From UBA2942 sp045127535 (GTDB lineage: Bacteria; Bacillota; Clostridia; Lachnospirales; Lachnospiraceae), in NCBI GenBank assembly GCA_045127535.1, contig JBGVQN010000009.1:54786-118785 (forward strand): a stretch of 64,000 nucleotides of DNA. Reading direction: 5' to 3'. A model generated the notes under the pieces. It was not told the origin of the DNA, searched no databases, and saw only the letters and a program-made list of their open reading frames with translations. The position numbers were made by a program, and so were the translations under genes. Shown here in pieces: positions 51,198 to 59,940 of the stretch (its first letter is position 1; each line of letters starts with the position of its first letter).

Positions 51198-51884
51198 ATG
51201 CATATTGTGAAATCATTTCAGAATCTGAACAGATTAGAGAGGGGGTTATGGATCAGCTCGGTACTGGTATTGGTGATATCCTTTGGAATGAGCCCGAATC
51301 AGGATTATCTGACTCTGACAGCATCTTTGATTGGAGTAACTGCTTTGATATTTGTATCCAAAGGAGATGTACTGGGGCAGATGCTGACAGTTGGATTCAG
51401 CCTTTTTTATGCTGTGATTTCCTGGCGGTTCCGATATTATGGAGAAATGATTACGTATCTGTGTATGACAACACCCATTGCATTATTGTCAGTCATTACC
51501 TGGCTGCGCAATCCCTATTCCGAGCAAGAGGTAAAAGTGAATCATCTGACAAGCAAAATATGGGGCATATTGCTTGTATCTGCGGTATTGGTAACAGCAG
51601 TCTTTTATTGGATTTTAAAAGCCTTTGATACACCAAATCTGTTTTTCAGTACGGCTTCCATTGCCACCAGCTTTCTGGCTTCTGGTCTGATGATGCTGCG
51701 CAGTCCTTATTATGCAGTGGCATATGCGGCCAATGACATTGTACTGATTATATTGTGGGTTTTGGCAGCTGTTTCTGATATAATATATTTGCCAATGGTG
51801 CTGTGTTTTGGAATGTTTCTGCTCAATGATCTGTATGGATTTGTGAACTGGAACCGAATGAAGTGCAGGCAGCAGATGGAATAA
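51198..51884 (+). CDS. PnuC-family vitamin/nucleoside transporter
   Basis: A 228-residue membrane protein of the PnuC family, which facilitates uptake of nicotinamide riboside or related compounds (other members carry thiamine, riboflavin or deoxynucleosides). About seven segments are seen, with the family features LTASLIGVTALIFVSKGDVL, VISWRFRYYGEMITYLCM and the C-terminal LLNDLYGFVNW. ATG 51198 follows GGAGG at five bases; the TTG at 51186 is not needed. The attenuator leader implies control by a small molecule. Substrate not assigned. Confidence 0.88.
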   Translation: MHIVKSFQNLNRLERGLWISSVLVLVISFGMSPNQDYLTLTASLIGVTALIFVSKGDVLGQMLTVGFSLFYAVISWRFRYYGEMITYLCMTTPIALLSVITWLRNPYSEQEVKVNHLTSKIWGILLVSAVLVTAVFYWILKAFDTPNLFFSTASIATSFLASGLMMLRSPYYAVAYAANDIVLIILWVLAAVSDIIYLPMVLCFGMFLLNDLYGFVNWNRMKCRQQME

Positions 51885-52227
51885 ACAAATAAAATGTGAG
51901 AAAGCAATTACAGCAGAGGAATGTGATTGTAAAAAATGTGAAAAAGTGTTTGCAGAATTGAAATCAGAATAAGAAAAAAAGGTGAATGGGTCTGTCAGTC
52001 TGAGAGGATTGGCAGGCTTTTTTATGCTATCTGGATAGTAAAAAAGCCGTCCTTGTATAAAAAATAGAATAGAAAGTGTGATAGGATTGAATAAAAGTGT
52101 AGAAAAAAATAAAAAGTATGCTATAATGAGAAAAAGAACATTTGTTTGGTCTGGATTATAAAAAAAGATAATTTCCACAAATAGGGTTTCTGACAGCAGG
52201 ACATAGAGATAGGAAAGAGGGATGGAA

Positions 52228-52794
52228 ATGGATTATGAAATACGCTACAGCCAACGTAAATCAGTTGGAATTGAGGTGACAAAGGAGGCAAAGGTGCTGG
52301 TCAGGGCGCCTTATGGCACATCGGTTAAGCAAATACAGTATTTTGTAGAAGCACATGCAGACTGGATCATAAAGCACAGACAAAAGGTACTGCAGCAGAT
52401 ACAGGCAGTGCAAACCAGAGAACCCATTGATGTTTTGGAGATCGAGCAGCTGGCACAGCAGGCAGCTAAGGTGATACCAGAGCGTGCTGCATATTTTGCA
52501 GGAGTCATGGGGGTTACCTATGGCAGGATCACCATACGCAATCAAAAGACCCGTTGGGGCAGCTGCAGCAGCAAAGGCAATCTGAATTTTAACTGTCTTT
52601 TGATGCTGGTACCGGCAGAGGTGTTGGATTATGTGGTAGTACATGAGCTGTGCCATCGAAAAGAGATGAATCACTCTCCCAGATTTTGGAGAGAGGTGGA
52701 GAAGGTGCTGCCCCGTTATAGAGAGCAGGAAAGATGGCTGAAGGAGCATGGCAGCACCATCATAAGGAGTGTGGACAGAAGCGGATCAGCGTAA
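52228..52794 (+). CDS. YgjP-like zinc metallopeptidase (M48/DUF45)
   Basis: A protein of 188 residues with the zinc motif HELCH in VVVHELCHRKEMNHSPRFW near residue 136, preceded by TRWGSCSSKGNLNFN, both typical of YgjP/DUF45 (SprT-like) metalloproteases. The N-terminal half (YEIRYSQRKSVGIEVTKEA) fits the family. ATG 52228 follows AAAGAGGG; ATG 52222, two codons upstream, is an alternative start with a weaker site. The physiological substrate is unknown. The 340 bp before it are AT-rich with no gene seen. Confidence 0.88.
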   Translation: MDYEIRYSQRKSVGIEVTKEAKVLVRAPYGTSVKQIQYFVEAHADWIIKHRQKVLQQIQAVQTREPIDVLEIEQLAQQAAKVIPERAAYFAGVMGVTYGRITIRNQKTRWGSCSSKGNLNFNCLLMLVPAEVLDYVVVHELCHRKEMNHSPRFWREVEKVLPRYREQERWLKEHGSTIIRSVDRSGSA

Positions 52795-52996
52795 GTAAGC
52801 CCTATGGATATAAAATAAGACCTATAGCTTTCGCGTAGAAAGAGGCTGATTACAATAAAGCAAAGAAATATTTGAAAAATTGGGTATGGCAGCTCTGATA
52901 AAGCGGGCATCAGACAGGTACATTGGCCATGAGATCTTAAAAAAGAAAGGTGCCGGGGAATAGACAGTATAAACGGATCAGGAGGAAAAGAGCAGC

Positions 52997-53419
52997 ATGC
53001 AGAAGGAAAAATTGATTTGTTGCACATATGATAAGGAAACATTGGCAGATTGCAAGTATGTTGTGGTGCTGTCCCACTATCAGGGACAGATCCTGTTAAG
53101 CAGGCATAAGGACAGAGCCACCTGGGAGACCCAGGGCGGTCATATTGAGCCAGGGGAAGCGCCCGTAGAGGCTGCAAGGCGTGAGCTGTATGAGGAATCC
53201 GGGGCTTTGGAGTATGAGCTGCAGTATCTGTGTGACTACCGGGCAGAGCATCCGGTGACCCGCAGGGGTGCCAATGGAGCAGTATTTGCAGCAGAGATCC
53301 ATACATTGGGGCCAATGCCGGAAAGTGAAATGGCAGAGGTCAGAACGTTTGATGTGCTGCCGGACAACCTGACCTATCCGGAGATCACACCGGTTTTATT
53401 TATGAAACTAGAAAGCTAG
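52997..53419 (+). CDS. NUDIX hydrolase
   Basis: A 140-residue NUDIX hydrolase that cleaves nucleoside-diphosphate-linked compounds. The NUDIX box is complete: GGHIEPGEAPVEAARRELYE followed by ESGA near residues 47-70. The N-terminal strand CKYVVVLSHYQGQILLSRH is typical. ATG 52997 follows GGAGGAAAAG. The substrate (oxidised nucleotide, nucleotide sugar or other) cannot be told. A short hairpin repeat lies in the 200 bp gap upstream. Confidence 0.92.
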   Translation: MQKEKLICCTYDKETLADCKYVVVLSHYQGQILLSRHKDRATWETQGGHIEPGEAPVEAARRELYEESGALEYELQYLCDYRAEHPVTRRGANGAVFAAEIHTLGPMPESEMAEVRTFDVLPDNLTYPEITPVLFMKLES

Positions 53420-53538
53420 GGAAAGATGCGGTTGCATGTTGGGAAAGCTGGAAAAAGGTTTTGGCGCAATGTGCAGCGTATCAGAAATGATGCCATAGAG
53501 CAAAGAAAAATCATAACGATAGAAACAGAGGAAACACA

Positions 53539-54312
53539 ATGGATGTGATAGATCAGCAGACTGCTGCAAATGCGGATGAAATTTTAGAAAAGGTATTTCG
53601 CCTGGTAGCCCTTCACAAATCAGGGGCACTTGGGGGAGAAAAGATGCCGGAGGACGAAAATCCAGGACTGGATCCGGCATCTAAGGAGAATTATATGTAC
53701 TTTACCTTACCAATGGCACTCAATTACCAGCGCAATTCTTATGTACTTTGGCAGTGTGCCAATGCAATGTACAAGGAGGCGCAGGACAGAGTGGTATTTA
53801 ACAGTGAGGCGGTTTGCAGGATGTCCATAGAGCAGCTGCGACAGATCCTGGTACAGTATAAGGTGGCACTGCAGCCCAATAAGCAGCCGGTCATTTGGCA
53901 GAAGCTGTGTGAGACCATTTCCAATCAGTTTGACGGAGATATCCGCCGCCTGTTTGTACAGCAGGGATATTCAGCTGCAGGTGTAAGAGAGTATATTGCA
54001 GGTCATAAAAAGGACTTTCCCTATTTGGGCGGCAACAAGATCTGCAATTACTGGCTGTATGTGCTGGAGCAGTATACAGATATGCGCTTTGTAGACAGGG
54101 AAGCCATTACGGTGGCACCGGATACCCATGTGATACAGGCCAGCATCCGTCTGGGGCTTTTGACGGAGGAAGAGGGCAGGCAGTCTCAGGTGCAGGTACT
54201 GGCAGCAGACAGGTGGAAAGCGCTGTTACAGGGGACCGGGCTGGTGCCCATTGATGTACATACGCCCATGTGGCTGTGGAGCAGGGGTGGATTCAAAGTG
54301 CCATTACAGTAG
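53539..54312 (+). CDS. Uncharacterised protein, weakly HhH-GPD-like
   Basis: A 257-residue protein without a firm family. Two stretches (KICNYWLYVLEQYTDMRF followed by VAPDTHVIQASIRLGLL, and GTGLVPIDVHTPMWLWSRGG) faintly recall the HhH-GPD base-excision glycosylase pattern of an aspartate-histidine pair near a helical end. No iron-sulfur cysteines or membrane segments are seen. The ATG follows GAGGAAAC. Its 3' end overlaps the fragment of a helix-turn-helix gene in another frame. DNA repair is a guess only. Confidence 0.55.
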   Translation: MDVIDQQTAANADEILEKVFRLVALHKSGALGGEKMPEDENPGLDPASKENYMYFTLPMALNYQRNSYVLWQCANAMYKEAQDRVVFNSEAVCRMSIEQLRQILVQYKVALQPNKQPVIWQKLCETISNQFDGDIRRLFVQQGYSAAGVREYIAGHKKDFPYLGGNKICNYWLYVLEQYTDMRFVDREAITVAPDTHVIQASIRLGLLTEEEGRQSQVQVLAADRWKALLQGTGLVPIDVHTPMWLWSRGGFKVPLQ

Positions 54313-54458
54313 GTATCATTTCCATCCTGAAAAATGGAAAGGCCAAGGCGCTGAAAATATCTACTTTAGCCAAGCTGTATGCAGCGCTGGACTGCCAGCC
54401 GGGAGATCTTCTGGAATACAGAAAAAAAGAAGCAGAAAAATCAGTTTTGCAAAAATGA
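54270..54458 (+). pseudogene. Helix-turn-helix (HTH_26-like) remnant
   Basis: A 62-codon frame with the C-terminal half of a Cro/C1-type HTH_26 domain: GIISILKNGKAKALKISTLA followed by KLYAALDCQPGDLLEY. The N-terminal helices are missing, and the frame overlaps the 3' end of the upstream gene by 43 bp in a different phase. It looks like a 5'-truncated regulator onto which the upstream gene was joined. Confidence 0.5.
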
Positions 54459-54480
54459 ATTCAAGAGAAAGAGGCATAAT

Positions 54481-55233
54481 ATGACTGAACTGGAACTGAC
54501 ACAGCAGATGGCATACAGGGTAAAGGCCTGCAGCGCCATTATGTTAGAGGCCAAACATATAGAAAAGGACACCATCGCCAAAGAGGGGCGTGCCAATTTT
54601 GTAACAGCATATGACAAAAAAGTACAGGAAAGACTGTATCAGGATCTGTTAGAGCTGCTGCCGGAAGCAGAATTTCTGGGAGAAGAAGGGGAGCAGGGAC
54701 AGATCGATGTATCTAAGGGCTATGTATATATTGTAGACCCAATTGATGGCACCACCAATTTTATGAAGGGGTACCAGATGAGTGCTATTTCTGTAGCGCT
54801 GGCCAAAGATGGTCAGGTGATCTGCGGTGTAGTGTATAATCCTTATCTGGATGAACTGTTTACTGCAGCTAAGGGACAGGGGGCATTTTTAAATGGAGTC
54901 TCCATTCATGTATCCAAAGCACCATTATCAGAGGGACTGGTATTGTTTGGGACTTCCCCATATCATGAAAGCCTGGCAGAAAAGTCCTTTCAGACTGCAT
55001 ATCAATATTTTAAGCAGGCACTGGATGTGCGCAGAAGTGGTTCTGCAGCTTTGGATCTGTGCAGCATTGCAGCAGGCAGGGCAGAACTGTTTTTTGAATT
55101 GATTTTGCAGCCTTGGGATTATGCAGCTGGTTCCCTGCTGATCCAGGAAGCAGGAGGGGTGGTTACAGATATGGAGGGTAGTGAAATTATCCTGGATGGT
55201 CCATGCAGTATACTGGCAACAAATGGTGTGTAA
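54481..55233 (+). CDS. Inositol monophosphatase family protein
   Basis: A 250-residue phosphatase of the IMPase family (Mg-dependent, Li-sensitive in relatives). Metal ligands are visible: FLGEEGEQG (Glu near residue 68), IVDPIDGTTNFMKG (Asp-Asp near residue 84) and the C-terminal PWDYAAGSLLIQEAGG (Asp near residue 206). Substrates in the family include inositol phosphate, 3'-phosphoadenosine phosphate and sugar phosphates. ATG 54481 follows AGAGG; longer in-frame starts overlap the HTH remnant. Confidence 0.92.
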   Translation: MTELELTQQMAYRVKACSAIMLEAKHIEKDTIAKEGRANFVTAYDKKVQERLYQDLLELLPEAEFLGEEGEQGQIDVSKGYVYIVDPIDGTTNFMKGYQMSAISVALAKDGQVICGVVYNPYLDELFTAAKGQGAFLNGVSIHVSKAPLSEGLVLFGTSPYHESLAEKSFQTAYQYFKQALDVRRSGSAALDLCSIAAGRAELFFELILQPWDYAAGSLLIQEAGGVVTDMEGSEIILDGPCSILATNGV

Positions 55234-55348
55234 GGAGGAAAGGTACAATAACTTGGGATTGATTGCAGCCGGGAATTGTGATAGTATGTATACGTTGGTG
55301 TTTGTACAAGATGGAAATACCATTTATGTAGATTGGGGAGAAAATACA

Positions 55349-56704
55349 GTGAAGATTATCATTATCGGTTGTGGAAAAGTAGGCCAGACACTAGCTGTTG
55401 TGTTAAGTGAGGAAAACAATGATGTAACAGTTGTGGATCAGCAGAGAAGCAAAATGGAGGTTTTGTGTAACCAGTATAATATCATTGGTGTGGTAGGCAA
55501 TGGTGCCAGCTATGCAGTACAAAAGGAGGCAGGCGTAGAGCAGGCAGATCTGCTGATCGCAGTAACGGGTTCTGACGAACTGAATCTGTTAAGCTGTCTG
55601 ATAGCCAAGAAAGCCGGAAACTGTAATACCATAGCCAGAGTTCGTAAACCGGAATACAATGAGCAGCTGGATTTGATAAAAGAAGAATTAGGACTTGCCA
55701 TGGTTATTAATCAGGAGTGGGCTTCTGCTCAGGAAGTTTCCAGAGTGTTAAAGTTCCCTTCTGCCATTAAGATCGATACATTTGCCAAGTCCAGAGTGGA
55801 AATATTGAAATACCGGGTACCCGCTGGATCCATCCTGGCAGGAATGACCTTGGAGGAAATGCATTCCAGATTAAAGTGTAACATTCTGATCTGTGCTGCG
55901 GAGCGGGACGGCCAGGTGCGTATTCCAAAAGGTGATTATGAGATCCAGGAAAAGGATGTGATTTCTATAGTAGCTACAGCAGGAGATGCCAATGATTTCT
56001 TTAAGAAAATTGGTGTTGCTTCTGCAAAAGTGAAAAATATCATTATGGTAGGAGGCGGCGAAATAGCCTATTATCTGGCCAAAATGCTTCTGCCTCTGGG
56101 AATCCGTGTGAAAATCATTGAAAAGAATCTGTCCAGATGTGAAGAACTTGCCAGACTGCTGCCAAAAGCAACCATTATTAATGGGGATGGTACAGACAAG
56201 CAGCTACTGCTGGAAGAAGGGATTCAGGACTGTGATTCCTTTGCAGCACTGACAGATTTTGACGAAGAAAATATTTTGATTTCCCTATACTTTAAGGGGC
56301 TTGGAAAGAAAAAGTCTATTACCAAAATCAACCGCATTGCCTTTGATGAGGTAGTAAGAGAACTGGATCTGGATACCGTATTTTATCCTAAAAATATTAC
56401 AGCAGAAAATATTATACGATATGTAAGGGCTATGAAACAGTCCTTTGGCAGCAATGTGGAGACAGTTCATCGCCTGGAGAATAATGTAGAAGCCCTGGAG
56501 TTTGTGGTAGATGAAAAGGCTGATTTTACAGATATTGAGCTGCAGAAACTGTCTTTAAAGGATACCATATTGCTGGCTTACATTGGAAGAAAAGGAGAAC
56601 ATATTATACCAAGAGGTAATGATGTACTGAAAACAGGAGATACTGTGATTGTGGTGACCACCAAAACCGGTTTCCATGACATATCAGATATTTTCCAGAA
56701 GTAA
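55349..56704 (+). CDS. trkA: Trk potassium uptake regulator TrkA
   Basis: A 451-residue cytoplasmic regulatory subunit of the Trk K+ uptake system. It has two RCK_N-RCK_C repeats: the first NAD-binding motif is KIIIIGCGKVGQTLAVVLS at residue 2, with the acid in VVDQQRSK, and the second is IMVGGGEIAYYLAKMLL near residue 230. TrkA_C domains follow each. I chose GTG 55349, preceded by GGGGAG; the frame extends upstream but would put extra sequence before the Rossmann strand. It is separated from trkH by a palindromic repeat. Confidence 0.94.
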   Translation: MKIIIIGCGKVGQTLAVVLSEENNDVTVVDQQRSKMEVLCNQYNIIGVVGNGASYAVQKEAGVEQADLLIAVTGSDELNLLSCLIAKKAGNCNTIARVRKPEYNEQLDLIKEELGLAMVINQEWASAQEVSRVLKFPSAIKIDTFAKSRVEILKYRVPAGSILAGMTLEEMHSRLKCNILICAAERDGQVRIPKGDYEIQEKDVISIVATAGDANDFFKKIGVASAKVKNIIMVGGGEIAYYLAKMLLPLGIRVKIIEKNLSRCEELARLLPKATIINGDGTDKQLLLEEGIQDCDSFAALTDFDEENILISLYFKGLGKKKSITKINRIAFDEVVRELDLDTVFYPKNITAENIIRYVRAMKQSFGSNVETVHRLENNVEALEFVVDEKADFTDIELQKLSLKDTILLAYIGRKGEHIIPRGNDVLKTGDTVIVVTTKTGFHDISDIFQK

Positions 56705-56747
56705 GAAAAAGTATGGGAAGCTCCTTTCTTTGAACGGGAACAATTTA

Positions 56748-56990
56748 GGCAATTGCGAAACTCTTTACCGGACGTTTTGCGAAGTGCTTGTCAGAAAATA
56801 TTTTCACGCGACGTATCATTTATGATACGTTTGGCGCGCTCTCGCTTCGGTAAAAACGCAGTGGTACTAATAAATTTTGCACCTGTGGCACAAAATTTAA
56901 AGTACTGGCGTTTTTAAGAGCCTGCTTAGAAAACATGTTCTGACAGACATTTCACAAAGCTGGTACGAAACCTAGTTTCGCAATTATCTA
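56748..56990. repeat. Full-length nested-palindrome repeat, copy C (inverted)
   Basis: Ends GGCAATTGCGAAAC and TTTCGCAATTATC. The module is in the opposite orientation to copies A, B and D: ACGTATCAT/ATGATACGT first, then CGCTCTCGCTTCGG, then the AAATTTTGCACC-type hairpin. The long arms (TTGTCAGAAAATATT, ATGTTCTGACAGAC) are imperfect here. It lies between trkA and trkH. Confidence 0.85.
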
Positions 56991-57120
56991 AGCATGAACA
57001 ACAAAAGTACTCGTAGATCTTTCTCTGTGTTTATGAATAATGGGAAAGAGGACGACAAACACGGATATTCTGGAAATATGCGGCAGAAAAATACGAAGAA
57101 CCTTGAGGTTTTGGTGAACT

Positions 57121-58560
57121 ATGAATTATGGAATGATTATCTATATATTGGGATGTGTGTTGAGTTTTGAAGCAGTATTTCTGTTTCCTTCCTGCCTGGT
57201 AGCTGTCATATACAGAGAACAGGCTGGCTGGGGATGTTTTTGGGCTGCAGCATTGTGTGCGGCAGTTGGTTTTTTGCTGACCAGAAAGAGACCCAAAAAC
57301 CGGGCAATTTATGCCAAGGAAGGATTTGTGGTAGTGGCGTTCAGCTGGATTGTACTGAGTATTTTTGGCGCGCTGCCTTTTGTGTTTTCGGGCGCCATTC
57401 CTTCTATGGTAGATGCATTGTTTGAAACGGTTTCTGGTTTTACCACCACGGGAGCCAGCATTTTGTCAGATGTGGAAGCTTTGCCTAAATGTATTCAGTT
57501 TTGGCGCAGCTTTACCCACTGGATCGGCGGTATGGGTGTGCTGGTATTTGTGATGGCAGTCATCCCCCTGTCAGGAGGCAACAGTGTGTATCTGATGAAG
57601 GCAGAAAGCCCTGGCCCCAGTGTGGAAAAACTGGTGCCCAATGTAAAGCAGACTGCATTTATTTTATATGCCATGTACATTGTCATTACGGTCATTGAGT
57701 TTGTGATTCTGGTGCTGGGAAAAATGCCGGTATTTGACAGTCTGCTGCTGACCTTTGGTACAGCAGGTACCGGTGGCTTTGGCATCAAAAATGACAGTCT
57801 GGGCAGCTATACAGATTTCCAGCAGATCGTCATTACCATCTTTATGATCTTGTTTGGTATTAATTTTAATGCATATTACTTTATCTATCGAAAGAAGTGG
57901 AAAGATGCATGCCGTATGACAGAGGTCAGGGCATATCTGCTGATCATCCTCACTGCCATTGTGCTGATCAGTATGAATACCAGAGGTATGTTTGCGTCCC
58001 TGTTCCAGACTGTCAAGCACAGTGCCTTTCAGGTGGCATCCATTATTACGACCACTGGATATTCTACAGTGGATTTTGACCTGTGGCCGGCCTTTTCCAA
58101 AACCATTCTGGTCGTGTTGATGTTTATTGGGGCCTGTGCCGGAAGCACCGGCGGCGGTATGAAGGTCTCCAGATTTATCATATGGCTGAAAGCAGTTGTA
58201 AAGGAATTGGATTATGTCATCCATCCCCGCAATATTCGTCAGCTCAGTATGGATGGAAAACCCATTGAGCGGCCCACACTGCGGTCAGTCAATGTATTTT
58301 TGTTTACGTATATTTTGATATTTGCGTTGAGCCTGCTGTTGATTTCCCTGGAAAATAAGGATATGACCACCAATTTTACAGCAGTTGCAGCTACGCTGAA
58401 CAATATTGGCCCGGGACTTTCTTTGGTAGGTCCCATGGGGAACTTTGGGGTATTTTCAGACTGGTCAAAGCTGGTGCTGATCTTTGATATGCTGGCAGGC
58501 AGACTGGAGCTGTTCCCCATGCTGATTTTATTTTCACCAAACACCTGGAAAAGAAGGTAA
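57121..58560 (+). CDS. trkH: Trk potassium channel subunit TrkH
   Basis: A 479-residue membrane protein forming the K+ pathway. Selectivity-filter regions of the TrkH/KtrB type are visible: ETVSGFTTTGASILSDVE near residue 102, TFGTAGTGGFGIKNDSLG near residue 215, IITTTGYSTVDFDLW near residue 308 and the last pore loop around ATLNNIGPGLSLVG near residue 425. About ten membrane segments and a basic C-terminus are present. The ribosome site is weak (TGAGG). It acts with TrkA, 416 bp upstream. Confidence 0.94.
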   Translation: MNYGMIIYILGCVLSFEAVFLFPSCLVAVIYREQAGWGCFWAAALCAAVGFLLTRKRPKNRAIYAKEGFVVVAFSWIVLSIFGALPFVFSGAIPSMVDALFETVSGFTTTGASILSDVEALPKCIQFWRSFTHWIGGMGVLVFVMAVIPLSGGNSVYLMKAESPGPSVEKLVPNVKQTAFILYAMYIVITVIEFVILVLGKMPVFDSLLLTFGTAGTGGFGIKNDSLGSYTDFQQIVITIFMILFGINFNAYYFIYRKKWKDACRMTEVRAYLLIILTAIVLISMNTRGMFASLFQTVKHSAFQVASIITTTGYSTVDFDLWPAFSKTILVVLMFIGACAGSTGGGMKVSRFIIWLKAVVKELDYVIHPRNIRQLSMDGKPIERPTLRSVNVFLFTYILIFALSLLLISLENKDMTTNFTAVAATLNNIGPGLSLVGPMGNFGVFSDWSKLVLIFDMLAGRLELFPMLILFSPNTWKRR

Positions 58561-58646
58561 AGCCTTGCAACCGTCCGAGATGATAGAAAAGCTATAGGTA
58601 TAAGACCTGCAGCTTTCTATAGAAAACCCAAGTGATTGAGAAACGT

Positions 58647-58693
58647 TGGATCAGACGCTTCACAAAACGTCCGTCATGTGTTTCACAATTACC
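58647..58693. repeat. Right-half remnant of the palindromic repeat
   Basis: CGCTTCACAAAACGTCCGTC and TGTGTTTCACAATTACCT match the right end of the full copies. It is directly before copy D. A terminator-like hairpin (AAAGCTATAGGT with ACCTGCAGCTTT) lies just upstream near 58585. Confidence 0.6.
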
Positions 58694-58709
58694 TGTGGGA
58701 ACAGTTAAA

Positions 58710-58949
58710 CAATTGCGAAGCGGTATTCAATATCAGCTTTGGGAAGTATCTGTAAGAAAATGTTTTCTAAGCAGGACTCTTGAAAACGCCGGTACTTTAA
58801 ATTTTGCGCCACAGGCGCAAAATTTATTAGTACCGCTGCGTTTTCACCGAAGCGAGAGCGGGTCAAACGTATCATAAATAATACGTCGCGTAAAAACATT
58901 TTCTTACAGATACTTCCCAAAGCGTCCGTTCACGTGTTTCGCAATTGCT
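58710..58949. repeat. Full-length nested-palindrome repeat, copy D (type copy)
   Basis: Terminal inverted repeats CAATTGCGAA and TTCGCAATTG bound 240 bp. Arms GGGAAGTATCTGTAAGAAAA and its exact complement enclose the hairpin AAATTTTGCGCC/GGCGCAAAATTT, the core TTTTCACCGAAGCGAGAGCG and ACGTAT...ATACGT. This copy best shows the whole architecture. Confidence 0.9.
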
Positions 58950-58983
58950 TAATGGAAAAAGTATTTGAAAGGAACAAAAGGTC

Positions 58984-59889
58984 ATGAGCAGAAAGGTATT
59001 GGTAACTGGAGGAACTGTATTTGTCAGCAGGTATGTGGCAGAGTATTTTGCCGGTCAGGGAGATCAGGTATATGTATTAAACCGCAACAGCAGACCCCAG
59101 TCTCCCGGTGTGACTTTGATTGAGGCAGACCGGAGTCAGTTAGGAGATGTGTTAAAGGGATATGACTTTGATGCAGTATTGGATATTACTGCATATACAA
59201 AAGAGGACGTAGCACATCTGCTGGATGCGTTGGACAGTGTGGGACAGTATATTTTCATCAGCTCCAGTGCAGTATATCCGGAAACACTGCCCCAGCCTTT
59301 TACTGAGGAGCAGGTATGCGGCCCCAATGCAGTATGGGGTGCATATGGTACCAATAAATTGGAGGCTGAACAGTACCTGTCAGAGCGGGTACCGCAGGCG
59401 TACATTCTCAGACCTCCTTATCTGTATGGCCCTATGCAGAATCTGTACCGGGAAGGACTGCCCTTTGACTGCGCAGAACAGAACCGTCCCTTTTACCTGC
59501 CGGGAGATGGCAGCATGCCGCTGCAGTTTTTCCATGTAGAGGATCTGTGCCGGTTTATGGAATGTCTGTTGGACAAGCAGCCAGAGCAGCGGATCTGGAA
59601 TGTGGGAAATCCAGAGATCGTGGATATCCGTCAGTGGGTAACCTTGTGCTATGAAGCAGTAGGTGTCACGCCGGAGTTTGTATCAGTAGATCAGACCCAT
59701 GGACAGAGAAGCTATTTCTGCTTCCATGATTATGGATATCAGCTGGATGTGACAAAGCAGCAGGCGCTGATGCCGGAGGTAAAGCCTCTGGCAGAGGGAT
59801 TAAAGGAATCCTATGCATGGTATCAGGTACATAAGGATTCTGTAGTGAAAAAACCTTATCTGGAATATATTGATACAGTGTTGAGATAA
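58984..59889 (+). CDS. NAD-dependent epimerase/dehydratase (extended SDR)
   Basis: A 301-residue extended short-chain dehydrogenase/reductase. The nucleotide-binding turn reads VLVTGGTVFVSRYVAEYF rather than the usual GGTGFIG, a variant I know from a Firmicute subgroup. The catalytic region has ISSSAVY and GAYGTNKLEAE (Tyr and Lys of YxxxK), followed by ILRPPYLYGP. Such enzymes change nucleotide sugars; the substrate is not clear. The ATG follows AAAGGAAC, 35 bp after repeat copy D. Confidence 0.88.
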   Translation: MSRKVLVTGGTVFVSRYVAEYFAGQGDQVYVLNRNSRPQSPGVTLIEADRSQLGDVLKGYDFDAVLDITAYTKEDVAHLLDALDSVGQYIFISSSAVYPETLPQPFTEEQVCGPNAVWGAYGTNKLEAEQYLSERVPQAYILRPPYLYGPMQNLYREGLPFDCAEQNRPFYLPGDGSMPLQFFHVEDLCRFMECLLDKQPEQRIWNVGNPEIVDIRQWVTLCYEAVGVTPEFVSVDQTHGQRSYFCFHDYGYQLDVTKQQALMPEVKPLAEGLKESYAWYQVHKDSVVKKPYLEYIDTVLR

Positions 59890-59897
59890 TCAGTCAT

Positions 59898-59938
59898 CCC
59901 CATATCCCCTTTTCAAAAGAGGGGATATGGGGATTTTT
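59898..59938 (+). terminator. Intrinsic terminator of the SDR gene
   Basis: Thirteen-base perfect stem CCCCATATCCCCT with AGGGGATATGGGG and a T-run. Confidence 0.93.
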
Positions 59939-59940
59939 AT

